From NCBI GenBank assembly GCA_026785645.1, contig JAJAZM010000127.1, positions 1 through 20,246 on the forward strand: a DNA stretch of 20,246 nucleotides, in the 5' to 3' direction. This stretch comes from Sphingomonas bacterium. Lineage in GTDB: Bacteria; Pseudomonadota; Alphaproteobacteria; Sphingomonadales; Sphingomonadaceae. The notes beneath the pieces were generated by a model. It did no database searches. It saw nothing but the letters and a program-made list of their open reading frames with translations, and was not told the origin of the DNA. The position numbers and the translations under genes are program-made. Positions within the stretch are counted from its first letter, which is position 1. Each line of letters begins with the position of its first letter. Shown in pieces: positions 13,284 through 20,008 of the stretch.

Positions 13284-14453
13284 ATGCGTCGCATCGCCCT
13301 TGCAACCGCCGCGTTCATCCTGCCGCTTGGCGCGTGCAGCTATTCCGAGGCGCCCGCCGACAATGGTGCCACGCCCGCCGCAGAAGGGGCCGCCGCCACC
13401 ACGACCGCCAACCCGTTGTCGTCGAACGATGCCCAGCCCGGCGCGGCGGAAGACAAGCCGCGTCCGCTGATGCAAGCGCAAGTCGTGCTCGACCGGCTCG
13501 GCTTCACACCGGGCGTGGTCGACGGCAAGATGGGGATGTCGACCGTCAATGCGATCAAGGGCTTTCAGGAAGCCAAGGGAATGCAGATCAGCGGCCAGCT
13601 GGACGAGCCGACCAAGCAGGTGCTGGCGCAATGGAAGAATATTCCGGCGACCCGGATGGTGACCATCCCGGCCGAGTTCGCGAACGAGCAGTTCGCCGCC
13701 ATCCCCAAAGATCCCAAGGAGCAAACGAAGCTCAAGGGCATGGGCTATACGTCATTGGCCGAGAAGATCGCCGAGCGGTTCCACACCACCGAAGCGGTGC
13801 TGGCGGAGATGAATCCCCAGGCGGCGGGCGGCACTTCTCCCAACACTCCGGTCGATAATAATGTCTCGACCACCGCACCAGCCGGCAACGAGTCCGCGGC
13901 CGCAGCGGCCATCGCGTATCGTGCGGGCATGCAGATTCGAGTCCCGAATGTGGGCGCCGACCGGTTCGACCCGGCGGCGGTCAAGGATGAGAAATGGGCG
14001 TCCACGCTGCAAATGCTTGGCGTCGGCACCGAACAGCCAACCGCAGCGAGCATCGAAGTCGACAAGTCCGATCAAGTGCTGCGCGTGCTCGACGGGCAAG
14101 GCAAGCTGATCGCCTTGTTTACCGCAACGATGGGATCGAGCCAGTTTCCGTTGCCGATCGGCACATGGAAAATTCAGGGCACGGCGTTCAACTCGCCGTG
14201 GCAATATAATCCGGCGCTGCTCGCCAATGCCGACAAGTCGGATCCGATCCTCCAGATCCCGCCCGGCCCCAATAATCCGATCGGGGTCGTGTGGATCGAC
14301 TTGTCGAAGGAGCATTACGGCATTCACGGGACCGATTCTCCGGACCGCATCGGCCGGGCCGAATCGAATGGTTGCATTCGCCTGACCAATTGGGATGCAG
14401 CGCGACTTGCGCAAATGCTCAAGCCGGGTACGAAAGCGGTCTTCAAGGTCTGA
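13284..14453 (+). CDS. L,D-transpeptidase lipoprotein with peptidoglycan-binding domain
   Basis: This 389-residue protein should cross-link peptidoglycan (3-3 links) or attach proteins to it in the periplasm. The signal peptide ends in PLGAC (Cys18), a lipobox. A Thr/Ala/Pro linker leads to a PG_binding_1 domain (about 62-116: VVLDRLGFTPGVVDG, TVNAIKGFQEAKGM, LDEPTKQVLAQW). A LysM-like stretch follows (YTSLAEKIAERFHTTEAVLAEMNP, about 155-178) and is interrupted by an Asn/Ala-rich insert. The YkuD catalytic domain (about 255-389) has His348 in GIHGT and the active-site Cys364 with Arg366 in SNGCIRL; the more usual His before Gly is Asn here, which also occurs in the family. AAGGAG seven bases before the ATG sets the start. 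It is followed after 14 bases by an M23 peptidase gene. Confidence 0.93.
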   Translation: MRRIALATAAFILPLGACSYSEAPADNGATPAAEGAAATTTANPLSSNDAQPGAAEDKPRPLMQAQVVLDRLGFTPGVVDGKMGMSTVNAIKGFQEAKGMQISGQLDEPTKQVLAQWKNIPATRMVTIPAEFANEQFAAIPKDPKEQTKLKGMGYTSLAEKIAERFHTTEAVLAEMNPQAAGGTSPNTPVDNNVSTTAPAGNESAAAAAIAYRAGMQIRVPNVGADRFDPAAVKDEKWASTLQMLGVGTEQPTAASIEVDKSDQVLRVLDGQGKLIALFTATMGSSQFPLPIGTWKIQGTAFNSPWQYNPALLANADKSDPILQIPPGPNNPIGVVWIDLSKEHYGIHGTDSPDRIGRAESNGCIRLTNWDAARLAQMLKPGTKAVFKV

Positions 14454-14467
14454 ACGCGGAGCGGGGC

Positions 14468-15094
14468 ATGATCCGGACCATTGCCAGCAATGTCGTCACT
14501 GCGGTGCTGGTCAGCGCGTTCTGGATCGTCGCTTACAACATGACCGGCGGGGGCGGCTCGGACGGCGAGGTCGAAACCGCGGGCGACAAGCAGGCCGTCG
14601 GTCGTGACGGCCGGGTCACCGTCGCCGAGAGCGTGGTCGTCGGCCCGTCGGGGCTCGCCATCCCCGTCGCGGGGATCAAGCCGAACCAGCTGGTCGATAC
14701 CTTCACCCAGGCGCGAGCCGGGGGAGCGAGGGTCCATGATGCAATCGACATCATGGCGCCCGACGGCACTGCGGTGATCTCCACCGCGCCAGGGACGGTC
14801 GAGAAGCTGTATTTCTCGCAAGGCGGAGGCGGAATTTCGGCCTATGTCCGGTCAGACGACCGACGCTGGAGCTATTATTACGCGCACCTCAGCGCTTACG
14901 CCCCCGGGATCCGCGAAGGGCAGCGTGTGCCGCGCGGCGCGTTGCTTGGGTACGTGGGTCATACCGGCAATGCCTCGCCCGCCGGCCCGCACCTCCATTT
15001 CGCGGTCAACCAGATGCAGCGCGGCGAGAAATGGCATCAGGGGACGCCGATCAATCCCTACCCCTTGCTTGCCGGAAAGCGCGTCACGCGCTAG
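14468..15094 (+). CDS. M23 family metallopeptidase (LytM-type murein endopeptidase), membrane-anchored
   Basis: This 208-residue protein has an N-terminal hydrophobic helix (about 7-23) that should anchor it in the inner membrane, a Gly/Asp-rich linker, and a LytM domain. All zinc and catalytic residues are present: His90 and Asp94 in HDAIDIM, His140 in YYAHLS, and His177 in HLHF. It is therefore expected to be an active peptidoglycan endopeptidase rather than a NlpD/EnvC-like activator. The ATG at 14468 lies 14 bases after the L,D-transpeptidase stop and has a GGAG nearby; the open frame runs upstream into that gene but without conserved sequence. The pair suggests coordinated cutting and re-linking of the wall. 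Confidence 0.9.
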   Translation: MIRTIASNVVTAVLVSAFWIVAYNMTGGGGSDGEVETAGDKQAVGRDGRVTVAESVVVGPSGLAIPVAGIKPNQLVDTFTQARAGGARVHDAIDIMAPDGTAVISTAPGTVEKLYFSQGGGGISAYVRSDDRRWSYYYAHLSAYAPGIREGQRVPRGALLGYVGHTGNASPAGPHLHFAVNQMQRGEKWHQGTPINPYPLLAGKRVTR

Positions 15095-15116
15095 GGGCCG
15101 CGTCGGCTCTTTTCTA
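15095..15116 (+). terminator. Probable weak intrinsic terminator after the M23 gene
   Basis: GGGCCG (15095-15100) and CGGCTC (15104-15109) form a 6-bp stem with one G-T pair and a 3-base loop, followed by TTTTCTAT. It starts directly after the stop codon. The short stem makes it less certain than the terminators at 4840 and 4952. Confidence 0.45.
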
Positions 15117-15142
15117 TCGTTCACTGCAGTTAGGCGATCACC

Positions 15143-15706
15143 ATGAAGATCAGCGGCGTTTCCATTCGTCCCGGCAACATCATCGAATATGAAGGCGGCA
15201 TCTGGCGCGCGGTGAAGATCCAGCACACCCAGCCGGGCAAGGGCGGGGCCTATATGCAGGTCGAATTGAAGAACCTCATCGACGGACGCAAGAACAATGT
15301 TCGCTTCCGCTCGGCGGAGACGGTCGAGCGGGTGCGGCTCGACACCAAGGATTTCCAGTTCCTGTTCGCCGACGGCGACATGCTGACGTTCATGGACAAG
15401 GACAATTACGAGCAGATCAGTCTGGCGCGCGACATTCTAGGCGATGCCGCGGCGTTCCTCCAGGATGGCATGGACGTGGTCATGGAATTGTATGACGAGC
15501 GGCCGATCTCGGTGCAATTGCCCGACACGATCGAGGCGATGATCGTCGAGGCCGACGCGGTGGTAAAGGGGCAAACTGCCTCCTCCTCGTTCAAACCGGC
15601 GATCCTCGACAATGGCGTCCGCGTGATGGTCCCGCCGCACATCGGCGCGGGCACGCGGATCGTGGTCGACGTCTACGAGCAAACCTATGTGAAGCGCGCC
15701 GACTAG
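15143..15706 (+). CDS. efp: Translation elongation factor P
   Basis: This 187-residue protein has the normal family length and three beta-barrel domains. EF-P enters ribosomes stalled at polyproline stretches and helps form the peptide bond. The tip loop TQPGKGGAYMQVE carries Lys33, which corresponds to the residue modified by EpmA in E. coli. The middle domain shows FLFADGDMLTFMDKDNYEQI, and the C-terminal domain GVRVMVPPHIGAGTRIVVDVYEQTYVKRA matches the EF-P signature. No modification enzyme gene lies in the window. Polyproline-containing products nearby, such as NuoC (TPPPPTP) and the protein at 5020 (DAPPPVP), are plausible EF-P clients. It is probably transcribed alone: a weak terminator lies before it and a strong palindrome just after it. 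Confidence 0.97.
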   Translation: MKISGVSIRPGNIIEYEGGIWRAVKIQHTQPGKGGAYMQVELKNLIDGRKNNVRFRSAETVERVRLDTKDFQFLFADGDMLTFMDKDNYEQISLARDILGDAAAFLQDGMDVVMELYDERPISVQLPDTIEAMIVEADAVVKGQTASSSFKPAILDNGVRVMVPPHIGAGTRIVVDVYEQTYVKRAD

Positions 15707-15730
15707 CGGCAACCAAGAGAACCGTTGGTC

Positions 15731-15790
15731 CCGAGCGAAGTCGAGGGACGTTCTTCGGACCACTGCGCAGCGTACCTCGACTTCGCTCGG
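15731..15790. repeat. Sphingomonad-type intergenic palindromic repeat
   Basis: CCGAGCGAAGTCGAGG (15731-15746) and its exact reverse complement (15775-15790) form a perfect 16-bp stem around a 28-base loop; ACG/CGT inside the loop can extend the stem past one mismatch. I recognise this unit (its false translations read SEVEG, LDFARDE, RLRSA) as a very common dispersed intergenic repeat of sphingomonads. It lies 24 bases after efp and 19 bases before the next start codon, with no T-tract, so it may stabilise the efp mRNA 3' end or hinder read-through. Confidence 0.8.
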
Positions 15791-15809
15791 CATAAACGGA
15801 ATTTGTTTC

Positions 15810-16622
15810 ATGGTAAGTCACTCAGGCCTGATCACCGTCATGACCCGCGCCGTGCGCAAGGCGGCGCCGCGGCTACGCCGTGACTTTGGCGAGGTCGAGC
15901 AGTTGCAGGTGTCGAAGAAGGGCCCGGCCGACTTCGTTTCGGTGGCCGACAAGCGCTCCGAAGCGACGCTGATCGAGGAGCTCAAATATGCCCGCCCCGA
16001 CTGGGCGATCCTGACCGAGGAATCGGGCGAGATCGAGGGCGATCCGACCAAGCCGCGGTGGATCATCGATCCGCTCGACGGAACCAGCAACTTTCTCCAC
16101 GGAATCCCCCATTTCGCAATCTCGCTGGCGGTCGAGGATCGTAGCCCAGGTCGCCCCAGCCAGATCAGCCACGGCCTGGTCTACCAGCCGCTGACCGACG
16201 AGAGTTTCTGGGCCGAGAAGGGCAGGGGCGCGTGGCTCCACGACCGCCGCCTGCGCGTATCCGGCCGCCGCTATCTCGACGAAGCGCTGATCGGCACTGG
16301 CCTGCCCCATTTCGGGCGCGGCGACGTGTCGAGCTGGAGCCGGATCTATGGCGCGATCGGTCCTGAAGTGTCGGGCATCCGCCGCAACGGCGCGGCTAGC
16401 CTCGATCTGGCGTGGGTCGCGGCCGGTCGGTTCGATGGCTTTTGGGAGGACGATCTCGACATTTGGGATTCGGCGGCGGGCATCCTGCTGGTCAAGGAAG
16501 CCGGCGGGTTCGTCAGCGATTATCGCGGCCAGGACCGGATGTTCGAGCGCCGCGAATATCTCGCCGCCAATGGCGAACTTCACTCCAAGCTCCATAAGTT
16601 GCTGGCAGGCGCGCTGCGCTAG
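15810..16622 (+). CDS. Inositol-monophosphatase family protein (SuhB/CysQ-like)
   Basis: This 270-residue protein contains all metal-binding motifs of the family: Glu70 in LTEESGE, DPLDGTSNF (87-95) with Asp87 and Asp90, and IWDSAAG with Asp220. Such enzymes dephosphorylate inositol-1-phosphate or related sugar or nucleotide phosphates with Mg2+. SuhB homologues also act in ribosomal RNA antitermination in E. coli, so the cellular role is not fixed. The start MVSHSGLITVMTRAVRKAAP fits alphaproteobacterial members, which supports the ATG at 15810 despite a weak ribosome binding site. The leader is short and directly follows the palindromic repeat. It is not part of the nuo operon, whose promoter lies after it. 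Confidence 0.92.
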   Translation: MVSHSGLITVMTRAVRKAAPRLRRDFGEVEQLQVSKKGPADFVSVADKRSEATLIEELKYARPDWAILTEESGEIEGDPTKPRWIIDPLDGTSNFLHGIPHFAISLAVEDRSPGRPSQISHGLVYQPLTDESFWAEKGRGAWLHDRRLRVSGRRYLDEALIGTGLPHFGRGDVSSWSRIYGAIGPEVSGIRRNGAASLDLAWVAAGRFDGFWEDDLDIWDSAAGILLVKEAGGFVSDYRGQDRMFERREYLAANGELHSKLHKLLAGALR

Positions 16623-16655
16623 TTGAATTTGGCGCGATTTTCCGCTCGGCCAACC

Positions 16656-16684
16656 TTGCCCGCGCGGGAGCAGCGTCCTAGATA
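16656..16684 (+). promoter_or_regulatory. Sigma70-type promoter of the nuo operon
   Basis: TTGCCC (16656-16661), a 17-base spacer and TAGATA (16679-16684) lie in the 95-base gap before nuoA. The boxes match four of six positions each at optimal spacing. The start site should be near 16691, giving a leader of about 27 bases with TGGAG as ribosome binding site. Confidence 0.6.
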
Positions 16685-16717
16685 GCGCCTACCGTTTAAC
16701 CCCCTGGAGTCCTCGCC

Positions 16718-17095
16718 TTGGCCAGCGTCGCTGCCGGTTACCTGCCGATCCTGATGTTCCTGGCCATCGCGCTCGGGCTGTCGACCCTGTTCGTCTTCGC
16801 GCCGATGCTGGTCAGCCGGGCAACGGGGACGCACAATCCGACCCCGGAAAAGCTCAGTGAATATGAATGCGGCTTCCCGGCGTTCGACGACAGCCGGAGC
16901 CAGTTCGATGTCCGCTTCTACCTCGTCGCGATCCTGTTCATCATCTTCGACCTCGAGGCCGCCTTCCTGTTCCCGTGGGCGGTGTCGCTCGAGGAAATTG
17001 GCTGGCTGGGCTGGGGCGCGATGATGATCTTCCTCGCCGAACTCGCGTTGGGCCTCGCTTATGCTTGGAAGAAGGGAGCGCTCGAATGGGAGTGA
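16718..17095 (+). CDS. nuoA: NADH-quinone oxidoreductase subunit A
   Basis: This is a 125-residue membrane subunit of complex I, located at the joint between the hydrophilic and membrane arms. It has three transmembrane helices (about 8-30, 67-87 and 95-116), and the loop YECGFPAFDDSRSQFDVRFYLVAILFIIFDLE contains the conserved Cys of NuoA. The start is a TTG at 16718, with TGGAG eight bases upstream. It is the first gene of the operon, and its 3' end overlaps nuoB by ten bases. Confidence 0.96.
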   Translation: MASVAAGYLPILMFLAIALGLSTLFVFAPMLVSRATGTHNPTPEKLSEYECGFPAFDDSRSQFDVRFYLVAILFIIFDLEAAFLFPWAVSLEEIGWLGWGAMMIFLAELALGLAYAWKKGALEWE

Positions 17096-17667
17096 TGCTT
17101 GACCCTGCGGCGAACCCCAACCCGACCGAGGAGGAGCTGGCGCGCAATGCCGGGCTGATCGCGGGAAGTCCCGAGGAAGCCAAGTTCCTGGCGATGCGCA
17201 AGCAGCTCGACGAAAAGGGCTTTTTCGTCGCCTCGCTCGACGATCTCGCGACCTGGGCGCGGACCGGCAGCCTGTGGTGGATGACCTTCGGCCTCGCCTG
17301 CTGCGCGGTCGAGATGATCCACGTCAACATGCCGCGCTACGACCTGGAGCGCTTTGGCGTCGCCCCGCGCGCGTCGCCCCGCCAGTCGGACGTGATGATC
17401 GTCGCCGGCACGCTGTGCAACAAGATGGCCCCGGCGCTGCGCAAGGTCTACGATCAGATGTCGGAGCCCAAATACGTCATCTCGATGGGCAGCTGCGCCA
17501 ATGGCGGCGGTTACTATCATTACAGTTACTCGGTGGTGCGCGGCTGCGACCGCATCGTCCCGGTCGACATTTATGTCCCGGGCTGTCCGCCGACCGCCGA
17601 GGCGTTGCTCTACGGAATCATGCAATTGCAGCGCAAGATCCGCCGCGAAGGGACGATCACGCGGTGA
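17086..17667 (+). CDS. nuoB: NADH-quinone oxidoreductase subunit B (N2 iron-sulfur cluster)
   Basis: This 193-residue peripheral-arm subunit holds cluster N2, the last electron carrier before ubiquinone. The four ligand cysteines are visible: the tandem Cys72-Cys73 in LACCAVEM, Cys137 in GSCANGG and Cys167 in PGCPPT. I chose ATG 17086 because GGGAG at 17074-17078 has a good 7-base gap; an ATG at 17095 that overlaps the nuoA stop is an alternative with poorer spacing. Its stop overlaps the GTG of nuoC. Confidence 0.97.
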   Translation: MGVMLDPAANPNPTEEELARNAGLIAGSPEEAKFLAMRKQLDEKGFFVASLDDLATWARTGSLWWMTFGLACCAVEMIHVNMPRYDLERFGVAPRASPRQSDVMIVAGTLCNKMAPALRKVYDQMSEPKYVISMGSCANGGGYYHYSYSVVRGCDRIVPVDIYVPGCPPTAEALLYGIMQLQRKIRREGTITR

Positions 17668-18509
17668 GCGCGCACCTTCCCCGGATCAAGGAGCGCGCGG
17701 GCTTTGCGGATTCCTTCGCCAAGGCGTTGGGGGCGACCCTGCTCGCCACCAGGACCCATGTCGGCGAGACCAGTTTCATCGTCGCTCGAGAGGGCATCGT
17801 CGAGGCCTGCCGGATTGCGCGCGACGACTTCGATTACCAGCAATTGATGGAGATCGCCGGGGCCGATTATCCCGAGCGGCCCGAGCGGTTCGAGGTCAAT
17901 TATCATCTGCTGTCGATCACCGAAAACCACCGCATCCGCCTCAAGGTTTCGACCGACGAGGCGACTGCGGTACCCAGCGTCACGTCGCTGTGGCCGGTCG
18001 CGGGCTGGCTCGAGCGCGAGGTGTTCGACCTCTTCGGTGTCGCCTTCGCGGGCAACCCCGATCTGCGCCGGATCCTCACCGATTACGGGTTCGAGGGCCA
18101 TCCTTTGCGCAAGGACTTCCCGCAGACCGGCTATGTCGAGTTGCGCTATTCGGAGGCCGAGAAGCGCGTCGTCTATGAGCCGGTGCGCTTGCCGCAGGAT
18201 TTCCGAAGCTTCGACTTCCTGATGCCTTGGGAAGGGCCCGAATATCGCTTGCCCGGCGACGAAAAGGCCGAGGGTCAGACCCCCGCCGCGCCATCGCCCG
18301 CGCCCGCGCCGAGCGGCCCGACCAAGGTCGAGGCGACCCCCCCGCCGCCGACCCCCAAGACCACCGAGACCACCGCCCAGACCGGGGCCGGTGCGCCGGC
18401 CAATGTCGAGGCGAAAAAGCAGGCGCGCAAACCCGCCGCGGCCAAGGCCAAGACTGCCGGCGGCAAGGCCAGCACCACTCGTGAGCCCAAGCCGGGGGCG
18501 AAGAAATGA
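17664..18509 (+). CDS. nuoC: NADH-quinone oxidoreductase subunit C with a long Pro/Ala/Lys-rich C-terminal tail
   Basis: This is a 281-residue protein. Residues 1 to about 200 are the 30-kDa complex I subunit: YHLLSITENHRIRLKV, the signature LEREVFDLFGVAF (116-128), and GFEGHPLRKDFPQTGYVELRY. From about 204 on the sequence is low-complexity: Pro/Ala/Thr-rich first (with TPPPPTP), then strongly basic (KKQARKPAAAKAKTAGGKA and a KPGAKK end). NuoC subunits usually end soon after the FDFLMPWEGPEY region, so the tail of about 78 residues is extra. There is no stop or frameshift between the parts, and the next gene overlaps by ATGA, so the tail is truly encoded. The start is a GTG at 17664 overlapping the nuoB stop (GTGA). 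Confidence 0.95.
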   Translation: MSAHLPRIKERAGFADSFAKALGATLLATRTHVGETSFIVAREGIVEACRIARDDFDYQQLMEIAGADYPERPERFEVNYHLLSITENHRIRLKVSTDEATAVPSVTSLWPVAGWLEREVFDLFGVAFAGNPDLRRILTDYGFEGHPLRKDFPQTGYVELRYSEAEKRVVYEPVRLPQDFRSFDFLMPWEGPEYRLPGDEKAEGQTPAAPSPAPAPSGPTKVEATPPPPTPKTTETTAQTGAGAPANVEAKKQARKPAAAKAKTAGGKASTTREPKPGAKK

Positions 18510-19741
18510 CCACCAAGATGGACATCATGGTCGGCGCGCCGGAACCCGGAGCCAAGCCCACGCCGGGCGACGAAACCGTCCAGAATTTCACCATCAACTT
18601 CGGCCCGCAGCATCCCGCCGCGCATGGTGTGCTGCGGCTGATCATGGAGCTCGACGGCGAGATCGTCGAGCGGGTCGATCCGCATATCGGGCTGCTCCAC
18701 CGCGGCACCGAGAAACTGATCGAATATCGCACCTACGCCCAGGCTTTGCCGTACTTCGACCGCCTCGATTATTGCTCGCCGATGTGCATGGAGCATTCGT
18801 ACGTCCTGGCGGTCGAGAAATTGATGGGCCTCGAGGTGCCGCTCCGCGCGCAATATATCCGCGTGCTGATGGCCGAATTGACCCGCATCTCCAATCACAT
18901 GCTCAACCTCGGCTCCCACGTCATGGACGTCGGCGCGATGACCCCCAATTTGTGGCTGTTCGAGGTCCGCGAAGACACGATGCAGCTCTACGAGGCGGTG
19001 TCGGGGGCGCGGATGCACGCCAATTATTTCCGCGTCGGCGGGGTCCACCAGGACATTCCGGAAAAGGTGCTGGCCGACATGAGCGCCTTCCTCGACAAGC
19101 GCATGCCGTTGTTCGAGGACGCGATCAGCCTGGTCGCCGACAACCGCATCTTCAAGCAGCGCAATGTCGACATCGGCACCGTCAGCAGGGACGACGCCAT
19201 CGCCTGGGGCTTCAGCGGCCCGATGATCCGCGCCGCGGGCGTGCCCTGGGATTTGCGCCGCAGCCAGCCTTACGAAGTCTATGATCGGATGGAGTTCGAC
19301 ATTCCGGTCGGCACCAAGGGCGATTGCTACGACCGCTTCATGGTCCGGGTCGAGGAAGTGCGGCAGTCGGCGCGGATCATGCGCCAGTGCCTGCGCGATA
19401 TGCCCAAGGGCCCGATCGGCAGCGACGACCGCAAGGTCTTCCCGCCGACCCGCGGCGAGATGAAGCAGTCGATGGAAGCGATGATCCACTTTTTCAAGCT
19501 CTACACCGAAGGCTATCACGTTCCCGCCGGCGAAGTGTATGTCGCGACCGAAAGCCCCAAGGGCGAGTTCGGCGTCTATCTCGTCGCCGACGGCACCAAC
19601 AAACCCTACCGCTGCAAGATCCGCCCGACCGCGTTCAGCCATTTGCAGGCGATGGATTTCATGATGAAGGGCCACATGCTCGCCGACGTCACCGCCGTGC
19701 TGGGTGCCGCCGACATCGTGTTCGGGGAGTGCGACCGGTGA
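18506..19741 (+). CDS. nuoD: NADH-quinone oxidoreductase subunit D (49-kDa type)
   Basis: This 411-residue peripheral-arm subunit forms the ubiquinone-binding cavity with NuoB. After a variable start of about 30 residues come the conserved blocks NFGPQHPAAHGVLRLIMELDGE, VDPHIGLLHRGTEKLIEYRTY, DRLDYCSPMCMEHSY, ELTRISNHMLNLGSHVMDVGAMTP, GTKGDCYDRFMVRVEE, and the C-terminal RPTAFSHLQAMDFMMKGHMLADVTAVLGAADIVFGECDR. These are full length and intact. The ATG at 18506 overlaps the nuoC stop (ATGA), and the stop at 19741 overlaps a GTG that opens a small downstream ORF. Confidence 0.98.
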   Translation: MTTKMDIMVGAPEPGAKPTPGDETVQNFTINFGPQHPAAHGVLRLIMELDGEIVERVDPHIGLLHRGTEKLIEYRTYAQALPYFDRLDYCSPMCMEHSYVLAVEKLMGLEVPLRAQYIRVLMAELTRISNHMLNLGSHVMDVGAMTPNLWLFEVREDTMQLYEAVSGARMHANYFRVGGVHQDIPEKVLADMSAFLDKRMPLFEDAISLVADNRIFKQRNVDIGTVSRDDAIAWGFSGPMIRAAGVPWDLRRSQPYEVYDRMEFDIPVGTKGDCYDRFMVRVEEVRQSARIMRQCLRDMPKGPIGSDDRKVFPPTRGEMKQSMEAMIHFFKLYTEGYHVPAGEVYVATESPKGEFGVYLVADGTNKPYRCKIRPTAFSHLQAMDFMMKGHMLADVTAVLGAADIVFGECDR

Positions 19742-19929
19742 ACCCGGGTGGACGACTGGAGCGAGCAGGAACAGCCTCTTTAGGGGCTTCGGCGGCTCTC
19801 GGTTATACGTGCGGGGCATACGGCGTCCCGACTATTTTAGCTCCAGCGTTTCTCTTAATTTGCGGATGCTGTCTATTTATCCTCGCCGAAGTTTTGGCCA
19901 ATCGTTCGGTGAAGAAACACTATGACTGA
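19738..19929 (+). CDS. Small putative membrane protein between nuoD and nuoE, unknown function
   Basis: This is a 63-residue ORF that starts with a GTG overlapping the nuoD stop (GTGA at 19738-19741), the same type of junction as nuoB/nuoC. It has a polar start, a weakly hydrophobic stretch (about 12-27) and a clear transmembrane helix (about 31-50, TILAPAFLLICGCCLFILA), then a basic end (NRSVKKHYD). Cysteines lie at 25, 42, 44 and 45. Codon use differs sharply from the neighbours: three TTA and one CTA leucine codons plus TGT appear in a stretch that is visibly more AT-rich. It could be a small complex I-associated protein, an acquired insert or a decaying gene. I do not recognise a family. 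Confidence 0.5.
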   Translation: MNPGGRLERAGTASLGASAALGYTCGAYGVPTILAPAFLLICGCCLFILAEVLANRSVKKHYD

Positions 19930-20008
19930 CGACATCGCTGAGACCGGCCGGTCGAACCATCCAATTGTCGCTGTGTGCTGCTTCCGCAAGAGGGCATCTC
20001 ATGGCTGA
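19922..20008 (+). CDS. Possible 28-residue micro-ORF bridging to nuoE
   Basis: An ATG at 19922 overlaps the previous ORF (ATGACTGA), and its TGA stop (20006-20008) overlaps the nuoE start in the same way (ATGGCTGA). The peptide is MTDDIAETGRSN, then a neutral middle, then CCFRKRASHG; no domain or membrane segment is seen. It may only bridge ribosomes to nuoE, or be chance. Confidence 0.2.
   Translation: MTDDIAETGRSNHPIVAVCCFRKRASHG

Noticed and set aside
13211..13858. Plus-strand open frame overlapping the L,D-transpeptidase start
   Set aside because: It is in another frame of a gene with clear signal peptide, domains and ribosome binding site.
18275..19819. Minus-strand open frame of 514 codons opposite nuoC and nuoD
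   Set aside because: It is a shadow of strongly conserved genes; its composition is rich in His, Asp and Arg and lacks recognisable motifs.
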